A DNA stretch of 64,000 nucleotides, taken from assembly GCF_965219715.1 (NCBI RefSeq), contig NZ_OZ244785.1, positions 2,232,001 to 2,296,000 on the forward strand. Reading direction: 5' to 3'. Source of the DNA: Bacterioplanoides sp965219715 (GTDB lineage: Bacteria > Pseudomonadota > Gammaproteobacteria > Pseudomonadales > Oceanobacteraceae). The notes below the pieces were generated by a model. That model had not been told where the DNA came from and ran no database searches. It saw only the letters and a program-made list of their open reading frames with translations. The translations under genes and the position numbers were made by a program. Below, in pieces: positions 42,192 to 50,117 of the stretch (its first letter is position 1; each line of letters starts with the position of its first letter).

Positions 42192-44066
42192 TTGATCTCT
42201 GTGATTCGAGGCTGGTACAGCTCACCTGCAGCTAGCCATAGCCCACGATCTGGTTTCGGCCCCCTGTTGTTCTCTTTGTTATTCTCACTGCTGCTGGCTC
42301 TGAGCTGGCAGTCTGCTCACGCCAGCTTGCTGGATGAAGTGGTCGGTAATGACGAACCCAAATTTCTGCCGGTAGACCAGGCTTTTCCGTTTACCACGGA
42401 AGTCGATGGCAATCGCCTGAATGTGCGCTTTGATACCAGCGACGGCTACTACCTGTATAAAAGCCGCTTGTATCTGAAGCAGGGTAAAGAAAAGTACTAT
42501 CCGGATTTTTATTCCCAACAGGGCAAAGAAAAACAAGACGAAGCGTTTGGTTTAGTTACCGCGTTTTATCACGAGTTAAGCGTCAGTTTTGATTTAACCA
42601 AGCTACAACCAGGCCCTTATAAACTGAACCACCAGGGTTGTGCGGATGCAGGTTTATGTTATCCACCACAACGGCTGAAACTGGACTATCAACCCGCTTC
42701 AGCCAACTCCCAGCCAGCCGCAGACAATGCAGCGACACCTGCGCCAGCTTTAACTGAAAGCACTGCTGCGGCAGCCACCAGCGAAGATGACTGGTTTGCC
42801 AACCGCTCATGGGGCGCTGTTGTTGGCCTGTTCTTCCTGTTGGGGCTAGGCCTGACATTTACGCCTTGCGTATTGCCTATGGTGCCGATTCTGACTTCTG
42901 TTGTTCTTGGTCAGAACAATACCTCCCCGGCAAAAGGCTTTGCCCTGTCGACCATTTATGTTCTGGGTATGGCACTGACCTATGCCGCCGCCGGTTTAAC
43001 CGTGGGTTTATTAGGCGCCGGGGCCAATATTCAGGCCTGGATGCAAACCCCATGGGTACTAATTGTTTTCTCGATCTTATTTGTCGCGCTGGCACTGGCG
43101 ATGTTTGGTTTATACGAACTGCAATTGCCATCCGGTTTACGTAACCGCCTGAACGACCTGAACCAGAAACAACAAGGTGGTCAGTGGTTCAGCGTATTTA
43201 TTATGGGTGTATTGTCCGCACTGGTGGTTTCTCCTTGCGTATCGGCGCCATTGGCCGGTGCTCTGGTTTACCTCAGTACCACAGGTGACGCCTGGTTGGG
43301 CGGTAGCGCACTATTGGCTCTTGGCTTGGGTATGGGCGCACCATTAATTGTGCTGGGCACCACAGGTGCATCGATACTGCCAAAAGCTGGCGGCTGGATG
43401 GATCAGATCAAAGCCTTCTTCGGCATCCTGCTGTTAGGTGTTGCCATCTGGTTATTATCACGCTTCCTGCCGGCTCAGGTGTCGCTGTTGTTATGGGCGT
43501 TACTGGCACTGGTATACGGCGTGGTATTGGGTGCTTTCGAACCTGCTGCTTCTGGCAAACAAAGCATCGTCAAAGGCATCGCCTGGGTATTCTTCCTGTA
43601 TGGCGCAGTTGCCTTTGTGGGTGTTTTGCAAGGCCAGTCTGATCCGTTAAAACCATTAGCAGTGCAATCGGTGACAACGGCCTCAGCGCCAACGGCAGCG
43701 AAACAAACCAGTCCGTTTTTTAAAACCGACTCCGTCGCTAAAGTGAAGGAAATGATCAGCAGCAGCCAGCGCCCTATCATGCTGGATTTGTACGCTGACT
43801 GGTGCATCAGCTGCAAAGTGATGGATGCAGAGATCTTCTCTCACGCCGACGTACAAAAGCAGTTCAGTCATATGACTTGGATAAAACTGGATGTAACCGA
43901 TAACAGCGAAGAGCACGTTGCCTTTATGCAGGATCATGCGGTATTTGGCCCACCTTCACTGTTGTTTTTTGAAGACGGCAGAGAAGTTGTCGACGCCCGT
44001 ATTATCGGTGAAATTAAAAAAGCTCCTTTTATCGATAAAGTTGGTAGTCATTTTCCGAAATCCTGA
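42192..44066 (+). CDS. dsbD: Thiol:disulfide interchange protein DsbD
   Basis: Carries electrons from cytosolic thioredoxin to the periplasm. 624 residues: signal sequence to about 38, periplasmic alpha domain with the redox pair CADAGLC, eight-helix membrane domain with one cysteine in FTPCVLPMVPIL and one in VSPCVSAPLAG, and C-terminal thioredoxin-like domain with active site DWCISCK. The start appears to be TTG 42192, supported by GAGGA 8 bases upstream; GTG 42201 is the alternative. A strong terminator follows. The trxC gene is 1.5 kb downstream. Confidence 0.94.
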   Translation: MISVIRGWYSSPAASHSPRSGFGPLLFSLLFSLLLALSWQSAHASLLDEVVGNDEPKFLPVDQAFPFTTEVDGNRLNVRFDTSDGYYLYKSRLYLKQGKEKYYPDFYSQQGKEKQDEAFGLVTAFYHELSVSFDLTKLQPGPYKLNHQGCADAGLCYPPQRLKLDYQPASANSQPAADNAATPAPALTESTAAAATSEDDWFANRSWGAVVGLFFLLGLGLTFTPCVLPMVPILTSVVLGQNNTSPAKGFALSTIYVLGMALTYAAAGLTVGLLGAGANIQAWMQTPWVLIVFSILFVALALAMFGLYELQLPSGLRNRLNDLNQKQQGGQWFSVFIMGVLSALVVSPCVSAPLAGALVYLSTTGDAWLGGSALLALGLGMGAPLIVLGTTGASILPKAGGWMDQIKAFFGILLLGVAIWLLSRFLPAQVSLLLWALLALVYGVVLGAFEPAASGKQSIVKGIAWVFFLYGAVAFVGVLQGQSDPLKPLAVQSVTTASAPTAAKQTSPFFKTDSVAKVKEMISSSQRPIMLDLYADWCISCKVMDAEIFSHADVQKQFSHMTWIKLDVTDNSEEHVAFMQDHAVFGPPSLLFFEDGREVVDARIIGEIKKAPFIDKVGSHFPKS

Positions 44067-44095
44067 TTTCGGCGAAACTTCAGCACCCGCTTAAT

Positions 44096-44131
44096 AAAAA
44101 CCTCCCGTGTTTATACACCGGAGGTTTTTTT
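44096..44131 (+). terminator. Intrinsic terminator of dsbD
   Basis: AAAAACCTCC pairs with GGAGGTTTTT around an inner GTGT/ACAC helix, ending in seven T. Thirty bases after the dsbD stop; the A-run on the left arm makes it potentially bidirectional. Confidence 0.85.
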
Positions 44132-44233
44132 ATGCATTTTTAACCTCGCTAAAAATAAATTTCTGTTTTTTTGTCACACCTTCTTGCTTCGGGTCGTCTA
44201 ATTATTACAACCCAATCATTAAGGAACTATTCC

Positions 44234-44635
44234 ATGCTGTACGACATCCAACATATCGGCCTCAATCTTAGCGCTGACAAGGCATTTCAATACATTGCTG
44301 AAGCGAAAAACCTACCCGCCTGGACCAACGCCTTTGCTACTGTTTCTGATGACGGTAAGGCGGTACTAATGACCCCTCAGGGCAAAGTTGAAATTGGTCT
44401 GAAGGTAATCAGCGATGCGCAATCCGGCACCGTCGACTGGCTGATGACATTTCCGGATGGCAGCGAAGGTATTGCCAATTCCAGGATCACGCCTCTGCCC
44501 GACAACAACAGTGTTTACTGCTTTGTACTAACACCGCCGCCAGCACCGTTAGAACAACTCGAAGGCGCTCTGAAGCAACAGTCAGCAATTCTTGCGTCAG
44601 AATTAAAAGAACTGAAAAAAATTCTGGAGAAATAG
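44234..44635 (+). CDS. SRPBCC-fold protein paired with an ECF sigma factor
   Basis: 133-residue protein of the START/SRPBCC (polyketide cyclase-like) ligand-binding fold: an N-terminal strand with LNLSADKAFQYIAEAKNLPAWT, a beta-sheet core (GKVEIGLKVISD, GTVDWLMTF) and a long C-terminal helix. ATG 44234 has AAGGA 8 bases upstream; a longer frame from 44171 lacks support. It ends two bases before the sigma factor gene, so the two are co-translated. It may sense a small molecule for the sigma factor; that is inference from gene pairing. Confidence 0.75.
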   Translation: MLYDIQHIGLNLSADKAFQYIAEAKNLPAWTNAFATVSDDGKAVLMTPQGKVEIGLKVISDAQSGTVDWLMTFPDGSEGIANSRITPLPDNNSVYCFVLTPPPAPLEQLEGALKQQSAILASELKELKKILEK

Positions 44636-44637
44636 CC

Positions 44638-45486
44638 ATGAAGATTCGCCCGGATCAGCTTCAGCAACTCATCAGCCAGGCCCGGGCGGGCCAACAGTTA
44701 GCGCTTGAATCTCTGATCCGGGCGATTCAGCCCAATGTGTACGCTTTGGCTTTCCGCTTTCTGATGCATCCTCAGGATGCTGAAGATCGCACACAGGAAA
44801 TTCTGCTGAAAGTCACCACGCGGCTAAATCAGTTTAATGGAGACAGTCAGTTTTCAACCTGGGTCTATCGGCTGGCGAGCAATCATTTACTGGACAGTCT
44901 GAAATCAAACAACGTCGTTATGATGACTTTTGATGAATTCTCAGAAGATCTGGCAAACGGTCTGGAACTGGACGCAAATACCAGCGCCTATGAAGAACAA
45001 CTCATCAGTGAAGTACGTATCGGCTGCACCCAGGCGTTACTGCAATGTCTGACACCCGAGTTACGCCTGAGCTATATCCTCGGAGAAATTCTCGAACTGG
45101 ATCATCAACAAGCAGCACAGGTGCAACACATTTCCAGCGCCAGTTTCCGCAAGCGCCTGTCACGAGCGCGTGAATCAGTTAATGATTTTATGCAAAGTAA
45201 TTGTGGCCTGATCGAATCAATAAATCCCTGCCGCTGCCACAAACGGGTTAAACCGGCCTTTAGCCTGAACCGCATCAGTCGTAAAAAAACGGTGTTTTCC
45301 AGCGCCATTAAAACGTCAAAGGAATTTCCGGAAGTGCTGCAGCACATACGCTCACTGCAGCACACTCAACGCGTCGCCGCTCTGTATCAAGCACAACAAC
45401 CACAAATACCGCCAGAGACGTTTATTAAATGGTTACGCCAAACGCTGAACCAAAGTAGCACTGAAGAAACGCCTTCATTGCATTAA
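44638..45486 (+). CDS. ECF-type sigma factor with Cys-containing C-terminal extension
   Basis: 282-residue RNA polymerase sigma factor. Region 2 at about 25-90 (NVYALAFRFLMHPQDAEDRTQEILLKV, FSTWVYRLASNHLLD) and region 4 at about 130-180 (LTPELRLSYILGEILELDHQQAA, RKRLSRARESV). Beyond region 4 there are ~100 extra residues beginning with SNCGLIESINPCRCHKRV, in which Cys189, Cys198, Cys200 and His201 could bind a metal or respond to redox; the rest is basic then helical. No anti-sigma factor is adjacent, only the SRPBCC gene upstream. Regulon unknown. Confidence 0.85.
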   Translation: MKIRPDQLQQLISQARAGQQLALESLIRAIQPNVYALAFRFLMHPQDAEDRTQEILLKVTTRLNQFNGDSQFSTWVYRLASNHLLDSLKSNNVVMMTFDEFSEDLANGLELDANTSAYEEQLISEVRIGCTQALLQCLTPELRLSYILGEILELDHQQAAQVQHISSASFRKRLSRARESVNDFMQSNCGLIESINPCRCHKRVKPAFSLNRISRKKTVFSSAIKTSKEFPEVLQHIRSLQHTQRVAALYQAQQPQIPPETFIKWLRQTLNQSSTEETPSLH

Positions 45487-45552
45487 AAGGCTTGAAGTTT
45501 ATTCCTGATGCCTTATATAGAACACAGTAAGAGTGATAAATGAGAGTGAATA

Positions 45553-45990
45553 ATGCACTACACCTGCCCTTCCTGTGCTGCGGTTAACCGCATTCCACCT
45601 GAGCGCGCCAATGAGCAGGGCCAGTGTGGACGCTGCAAACACGATTTATTTAATGGTCATCCGGTCGATGTAACCGATGCAGATTTTGCCCGCTTTTTGC
45701 AGAAAAATGATTTACCAGTGGTGGTTGATTTCTGGGCTAGCTGGTGTGGCCCTTGCCAGATGATGGCACCCATCTTTAAAGAGGTGGCTGGCGACATGAG
45801 ATTTAATGCCCGCTTCGCCAAAGTGAACACAGAACAGGCGCAACAGGTAAGCAGTCAGTATGGTATTCGCTCCATTCCAACTCTGATTTTATTTCATCAG
45901 GGCAAAGAAATAGACCGCCTCGCTGGTGCATTACCTGCACCACAACTGAAACAATGGATTCAGCAGGCACTGCTAAAAGTGATTCGCTAA
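45553..45990 (+). CDS. trxC: Thioredoxin 2
   Basis: 145-residue cytosolic thioredoxin with an N-terminal zinc-binding extension: two CxxC pairs, CPSC (about 5-8) and CGRC (about 25-28), then the thioredoxin fold with active site FWASWCGPCQMM and the cis-proline segment SIPTLILF. TrxC reduces disulfides and is often induced by oxidative stress. Follows the ECF sigma gene after 66 bases and converges with the response regulator gene, three bases away. Confidence 0.95.
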   Translation: MHYTCPSCAAVNRIPPERANEQGQCGRCKHDLFNGHPVDVTDADFARFLQKNDLPVVVDFWASWCGPCQMMAPIFKEVAGDMRFNARFAKVNTEQAQQVSSQYGIRSIPTLILFHQGKEIDRLAGALPAPQLKQWIQQALLKVIR

Positions 45991-45993
45991 CAA

Positions 45994-47139
45994 CTAGGTT
46001 TGTGTTGCCTGGACAACCTGCTCCAGGCCTTCCAGAATCGGCTGTAACTCTTGCTGGCATTCACTGCTGCGGCGATAACAGCTATCCAGCTGCTGCACAT
46101 GCTGACGCACCAGCTGAATCAGATGTTCCTCCTGGTCATGATCAAGATTGAGCAGCAATACCTCTTCCTTCAGTTCTAATTCGAGGTCGGCAACTTTCAG
46201 CTGTGCCTCATCAAATCGGGTTTCGCGTTCCTGCTGAATTTTCTCCAGCGTATCACGTAAGTCGCCAACCGCCTGAAGCAGCAGAGTTTGATGCTGCAGC
46301 CGCTGCTCGGTTTTTAAAGCGATCAGGCGCTCGTTGATCGCACTCATCAGGACACATAAATGATCTTTTATCCGCCCGTAACGTGCAGCCTCCTGCCAGG
46401 GAGAGTTCTTCACTAACAGGGACACCTGATCGTAATTAATAATCATGCGTCGATCGAGCTCAATGATCCGCCGACCACCACGACAGCTTTTTAACAGCTC
46501 AGTTTCTAATGGCTTAGCGGATGCCAGGTGGGACACAAATAAGTGTTTTTTGTTTTGCCAGCCTGCAACAACCGAATTAAGTCCAAAGTTCTTCAGCGTC
46601 CCAATCAAGAGATCAAATAACTGCTTTGGGCTGGTGCTGGCACCAGCCTGCTCGATGAAGCGGGTAATTTCACCCTGTTCAGCGGAGTGAGTCATGGCTT
46701 CAAAAGCCGTCTGACGAGCCTCATCCGCCTGGCATTCCAAATCAACATGATGTGCGCGGTGCAACACTGCCCGCTCGACTTTGGCTTGCAACTCCTGCAA
46801 ATCAAATGGCTTAGAAATAAAGTCATCAGCACCGGCCGAGTACGCTTCCAGCCGTTGATCTAACTGATGATTGCCCGACACCATTATGATCGGGGTATGA
46901 GTCGTGGCCGGGTTTTGTCGCAACAGACGACACACCTCATAACCCGAGTGCTTTGAGGCTGGCATGTGTATATCAAGCAATATGCACTCAGTCTGCTGCC
47001 CCACCCCATCGAGGAAGCTCTGGGAACAACTGAAGGTGCGCAGATCAAACTGCTTCAGGGCATGGGAAACCAACTGCAGTGCATGATCTTCGTCATCAAG
47101 GCAGGCAACCTGCGCTTTAGACCAATTTTCCCGGATCAT
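45994..47139 (-). CDS. Response regulator with GAF-like and coiled-coil output
   Basis: 381-residue protein. The receiver domain (1-125) is intact: acidic pocket DDED near 15-18, phospho-acceptor Asp56 in ILLDIHMP, SGN and KPFD (Lys110); it carries a small insertion after the phosphorylation site (ASKHSGYE). Residues about 150-280 may form a GAF-like sensory fold, and about 280-350 a long coiled coil (EKIQQERETRFDEAQLKVADLELELKEE). No DNA-binding, GGDEF, EAL or kinase domain is seen. Output unknown; a scaffold or partner-binding regulator is possible. No cognate kinase gene adjacent. Confidence 0.75.
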   Translation of the reverse strand: MIRENWSKAQVACLDDEDHALQLVSHALKQFDLRTFSCSQSFLDGVGQQTECILLDIHMPASKHSGYEVCRLLRQNPATTHTPIIMVSGNHQLDQRLEAYSAGADDFISKPFDLQELQAKVERAVLHRAHHVDLECQADEARQTAFEAMTHSAEQGEITRFIEQAGASTSPKQLFDLLIGTLKNFGLNSVVAGWQNKKHLFVSHLASAKPLETELLKSCRGGRRIIELDRRMIINYDQVSLLVKNSPWQEAARYGRIKDHLCVLMSAINERLIALKTEQRLQHQTLLLQAVGDLRDTLEKIQQERETRFDEAQLKVADLELELKEEVLLLNLDHDQEEHLIQLVRQHVQQLDSCYRRSSECQQELQPILEGLEQVVQATQT

Positions 47140-47287
47140 CCCAGAAACCTCCCTGTTAATAGGGCTTGTGTTTGACTTGCATCAAATATAGCAGAGAGAT
47201 TCGGTAACGCACCTGCCTAACTGACATGTATCAAGATAACACCCAGCGGTCGCGTTACTCTGAAGTTGTTCTTAGAGGAGGCAAACA

Positions 47288-47536
47288 ATGATTGAACACC
47301 ACGATCTTCACCACGAATTCCCAGAGATGGGCGAACAAATCCGTGAACTGAAAATGAAAGACCGCCACTTTGCGCGCCTGTTCGATGAGTATCATGATAT
47401 CGATCGCGAAGTACGCAAAATTGAGGAGCAAGTCGAAGCAGCATCTGACGAGCGCCTGGAAGAATTGAAATTACGTCGCCTGCACCTGAAGGATGAGTTG
47501 TATGGCATGTTAAAACAGGCCACCGCAGAAGCCTGA
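47288..47536 (+). CDS. DUF465 (YdcH-like) protein
   Basis: 82-residue, highly charged helical protein. HHEFPEMGEQIRELKMKDRHFARLFDEYHDIDREV and LRRLHLKDELYGML are typical of the DUF465/YdcH family of small alpha-hairpin proteins of unknown function. A perfect AGGAGG ribosome site seven bases upstream supports ATG 47288 and suggests strong translation. Followed by an intrinsic terminator. Confidence 0.88.
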   Translation: MIEHHDLHHEFPEMGEQIRELKMKDRHFARLFDEYHDIDREVRKIEEQVEAASDERLEELKLRRLHLKDELYGMLKQATAEA

Positions 47537-47550
47537 TACGATAATAAAAC

Positions 47551-47597
47551 AGCACCCCGCATCTGGCCCTGGATAACCCGGTTATCCGGGGCTTTTT
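47551..47597 (+). terminator. Terminator after the DUF465 gene
   Basis: Nested stems: outer CCCC/GGGG and inner GGATAAC, loop CCG, GTTATCC (47571-47587), followed by GC and five T. Lies 15 bases after the stop codon. Confidence 0.75.
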
Positions 47598-47620
47598 GTT
47601 AGCACTCCACCAATATGCCG

Positions 47621-48010
47621 TTACAGTGACTTAACGATACGAGTCACAAACAAAGACTTATTCAGATAACGCTGATGCTCTTCAGCGTAAGTATCCAACT
47701 CCAGATCACCGGATAATTCCGCAACAACCCAGCGACTACCAACGGCACCAAATTGCTCCCGATTTTGTAGATAATAAGCTTCAGCCTTCTCGCTCGTAGG
47801 AAAGGCCAAGCCCCCTGGATATAAACCCCAGAAAGCAGGGCCAAATTTTACAACCCGCTTGTCTTCAGAAAGAGATCGCTGGTAAGCCGAATCACCAATG
47901 GTATAAACAGTGTGCTGAATATCCTCACGAAAGTAAGGGTTCAGCACATCTTTTACCCCCAGATAAATCACCATTGAAATGGCAACAAAAACCAGCAGCA
48001 ATTTCTTCAC
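47621..48010 (-). CDS. Membrane-anchored or exported protein of unknown function
   Basis: 129 residues with an N-terminal hydrophobic segment (MKKLLLVFVAISMVIYLGV) that reads as an uncleaved anchor or signal peptide. The rest is soluble, with SLSEDKRVVKFGPAFWGLYPGG and several aromatic residues. I do not recognise it. It is 28 bases downstream of the lipoprotein gene on the same strand and is probably cotranscribed. Confidence 0.6.
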   Translation of the reverse strand: MKKLLLVFVAISMVIYLGVKDVLNPYFREDIQHTVYTIGDSAYQRSLSEDKRVVKFGPAFWGLYPGGLAFPTSEKAEAYYLQNREQFGAVGSRWVVAELSGDLELDTYAEEHQRYLNKSLFVTRIVKSL

Positions 48011-48038
48011 ATATAATCCAAATTAAAACGTTACTGAA

Positions 48039-49040
48039 TCAGCGTAGATTAATATCCAGGCTCTGATCGCTCACAGCGTTTTGATCACCACCGTTTTTCT
48101 GAATCAGGAAGCGGCCGGAAATACGTCCATCTTCACCACTGTGGTTCAGATCAAGATTGGCTTTACAAGCTTCGACACCAGTATCAATCAAACCTGATAA
48201 TGGACCATTGTAAGTAGGCTCAGATACATAAGCCATTGGCTCAAGAGGGTTATAGTCGGAACCAGTAACGTGCAATTTCATCTTATCATCACTGCCCAAG
48301 CGTAAGGTATAAAGCCCGGCATTCGTGACATTGTCAAGCTGTACACAGTAAATATCTTTTTCTATTTCTGCGTGAGATTTATCCGTTGGCTGTAACGTCG
48401 TTGGTCGCCAATCCTGAACAAAACTACCCAACGAGCCGTAAGAATCACTGACCTTAATATACTTTGCATTCAACGTTTTGGTTTCAGCAAACGACGGTTC
48501 GTAATCAAAGTTTTTATTCAGCCTTGGCACGACAACTTTATCGCGCTTCACAACTTCAGAAATTGCCATCTCTTTATTCGAAACTAAGGCCAGCTTACGG
48601 CTATTTGTCGACAAGGTCTCGCCAGATAAAGTAGCCGTCTCAATGCCATTGCCATTACAGCTGGCCATCTCAACGCCACTGCCGTTACTTGCCGGACGAA
48701 TAACAACAAACTCGGTACGCTTAACCAACAGATCAGGGTACTGAGAAATTCTTGGTGCCGCGACGATATCACTGCGCTCACTGCGAATCGTCCAGGAAGC
48801 AACCCAGGTACCGGTAACACTCTGCTCCGATACCGCTTCATGCTTCGCCAACATATGAGTCATTGACGCGATACTACCGACAACATCAGACGATGGTACA
48901 ACATCTCCCGATTGCTTATTTTCACCTACCTTTGGATTTTCCGTTCCGGATTTATTTGCCACAGGTGACTCTGAGGAATCAGACGAAGCCCCACCGCAAC
49001 CTGCCGCTAACAACACCACAACCGGTAATAAATATTTCAT
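48039..49040 (-). CDS. Outer-membrane lipoprotein of unknown function
   Basis: 333 residues with a lipoprotein signal (MKYLLPVVVLLAAGC, lipobox LAAGC) followed by a Ser/Gly/Asn-rich linker (about 16-60) typical of lipoproteins that span from the membrane. The folded part seems beta-rich (VTGTWVASWTIRSER, YTLRLGSDDKMKLHVTG), with four further cysteines. No family recognised. It ends with a Gln/Asn-rich stretch. Divergent from the lipoprotein at 49286 over 245 bases. Confidence 0.7.
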   Translation of the reverse strand: MKYLLPVVVLLAAGCGGASSDSSESPVANKSGTENPKVGENKQSGDVVPSSDVVGSIASMTHMLAKHEAVSEQSVTGTWVASWTIRSERSDIVAAPRISQYPDLLVKRTEFVVIRPASNGSGVEMASCNGNGIETATLSGETLSTNSRKLALVSNKEMAISEVVKRDKVVVPRLNKNFDYEPSFAETKTLNAKYIKVSDSYGSLGSFVQDWRPTTLQPTDKSHAEIEKDIYCVQLDNVTNAGLYTLRLGSDDKMKLHVTGSDYNPLEPMAYVSEPTYNGPLSGLIDTGVEACKANLDLNHSGEDGRISGRFLIQKNGGDQNAVSDQSLDINLR

Positions 49041-49285
49041 CAGGAACCTTCCTATTTATACGACTCTTTTCTGAAATATCTCACACAACCCCAGCGCTAA
49101 AACTAACAAAACAGCCAAAACTCTAACATTAAAGGTCAAATCGGCTGTTTTGTGAACTGTGTCAGTTCGCCATTTTGCGACTTAAAGCAACATCTGTAGA
49201 TAATTTACTGAAATAAACCATCCTCAAAACATTCATCACCTACACTTAACGCGATCGCAACATAAGAGATTGAATACGAGAATTA

Positions 49286-49987
49286 ATGATTATGAACCAA
49301 GCAATAATTATCCCTGCCGTTTTAATGACCCTGACAGGTTGTTCTGCCAAATTAGCCAGTATTAAAGTTCCGGAAAATCTGACATCTCAGCCTCCGGTGA
49401 AACTGACCACCGATGGAAAGTTCTGGGGGCTCGGCATGGATGGCACGTTTGATCTGGGTGGTCTGTATCAGGGGAAATACGATCGGGATGCCTCACAATC
49501 ATCTTATTTCGGTGACTTTGTCACCAGCGCAGAAGGTTCAATGGCCGCAGAGATCACCAACAACAAGACGCAAAAACGCTGGCTGCTTAATTGTTATGGT
49601 GGTGGCTCGAGTGTCAATGTCGGTAACTTTTCCTTCGGTGGAAACTCTCCCTACAAATGCAGCATTAAAACACCAGAAAATAAGACAGTTGGTAGCATCA
49701 CCATTGAAAAAAGTGCCGGGTTAGTAGACTTTGGTCCAAGTGGAAAAGTCGCAGGCGACATGACCCTCGGAAATAAAAAGCTAAAAATCGAATCCATACA
49801 TAACATGGAAGGCAGCTTCATCCCGGTCGATCACCCTCTGGGTTATTACCTGAGCGTCGGTGGAAAAACGGTTGCAGCCATTCAGGTAAATGGCCGAATT
49901 ACTCTACAGTCTGACGGTGCTGATATGGACGCGTATGCAATCGCAACCGTTGCAAGCTCATTAAGTATTCGTCCGGAAGAAGATTAA
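49286..49987 (+). CDS. Lipoprotein of unknown function, glycine-rich beta fold
   Basis: 233 residues with lipobox LTLTGC near residue 19 and a glycine- and strand-rich mature part (WGLGMDGTFDLGGLYQGKYD, GGGSSVNVGNFSFGGNS), consistent with a beta-barrel or beta-sandwich fold. Two cysteines in the middle (LLNCYGGG, YKCSIK) could form a disulfide. No family recognised. The ATG at 49292 is an alternative start. Convergent with the TonB-dependent receptor gene, with a shared terminator between. Confidence 0.65.
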   Translation: MIMNQAIIIPAVLMTLTGCSAKLASIKVPENLTSQPPVKLTTDGKFWGLGMDGTFDLGGLYQGKYDRDASQSSYFGDFVTSAEGSMAAEITNNKTQKRWLLNCYGGGSSVNVGNFSFGGNSPYKCSIKTPENKTVGSITIEKSAGLVDFGPSGKVAGDMTLGNKKLKIESIHNMEGSFIPVDHPLGYYLSVGGKTVAAIQVNGRITLQSDGADMDAYAIATVASSLSIRPEED

Positions 49988-50022
49988 TTGTAAGAAACGT
50001 AAGTAAAACACGCTTCACAATA

Positions 50023-50064
50023 AAAAATTCCGGGTTCTGGATTAATCCAAACCCCGGTATTTTA
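50023..50064. terminator. Bidirectional terminator
   Basis: CCGGG (50030-50034) pairs with CCCGG (50053-50057) around an inner GGAT/ATCC helix. Six T follow on the minus strand and a shorter T-rich run on plus, so it can end both the 49286 lipoprotein gene and the TonB receptor gene. Confidence 0.65.
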
Positions 50065-50117
50065 TCCGAACACAAATATAAGAAGTGTAGGCAGGTATAT
50101 TGCCACAACCCATCAAG

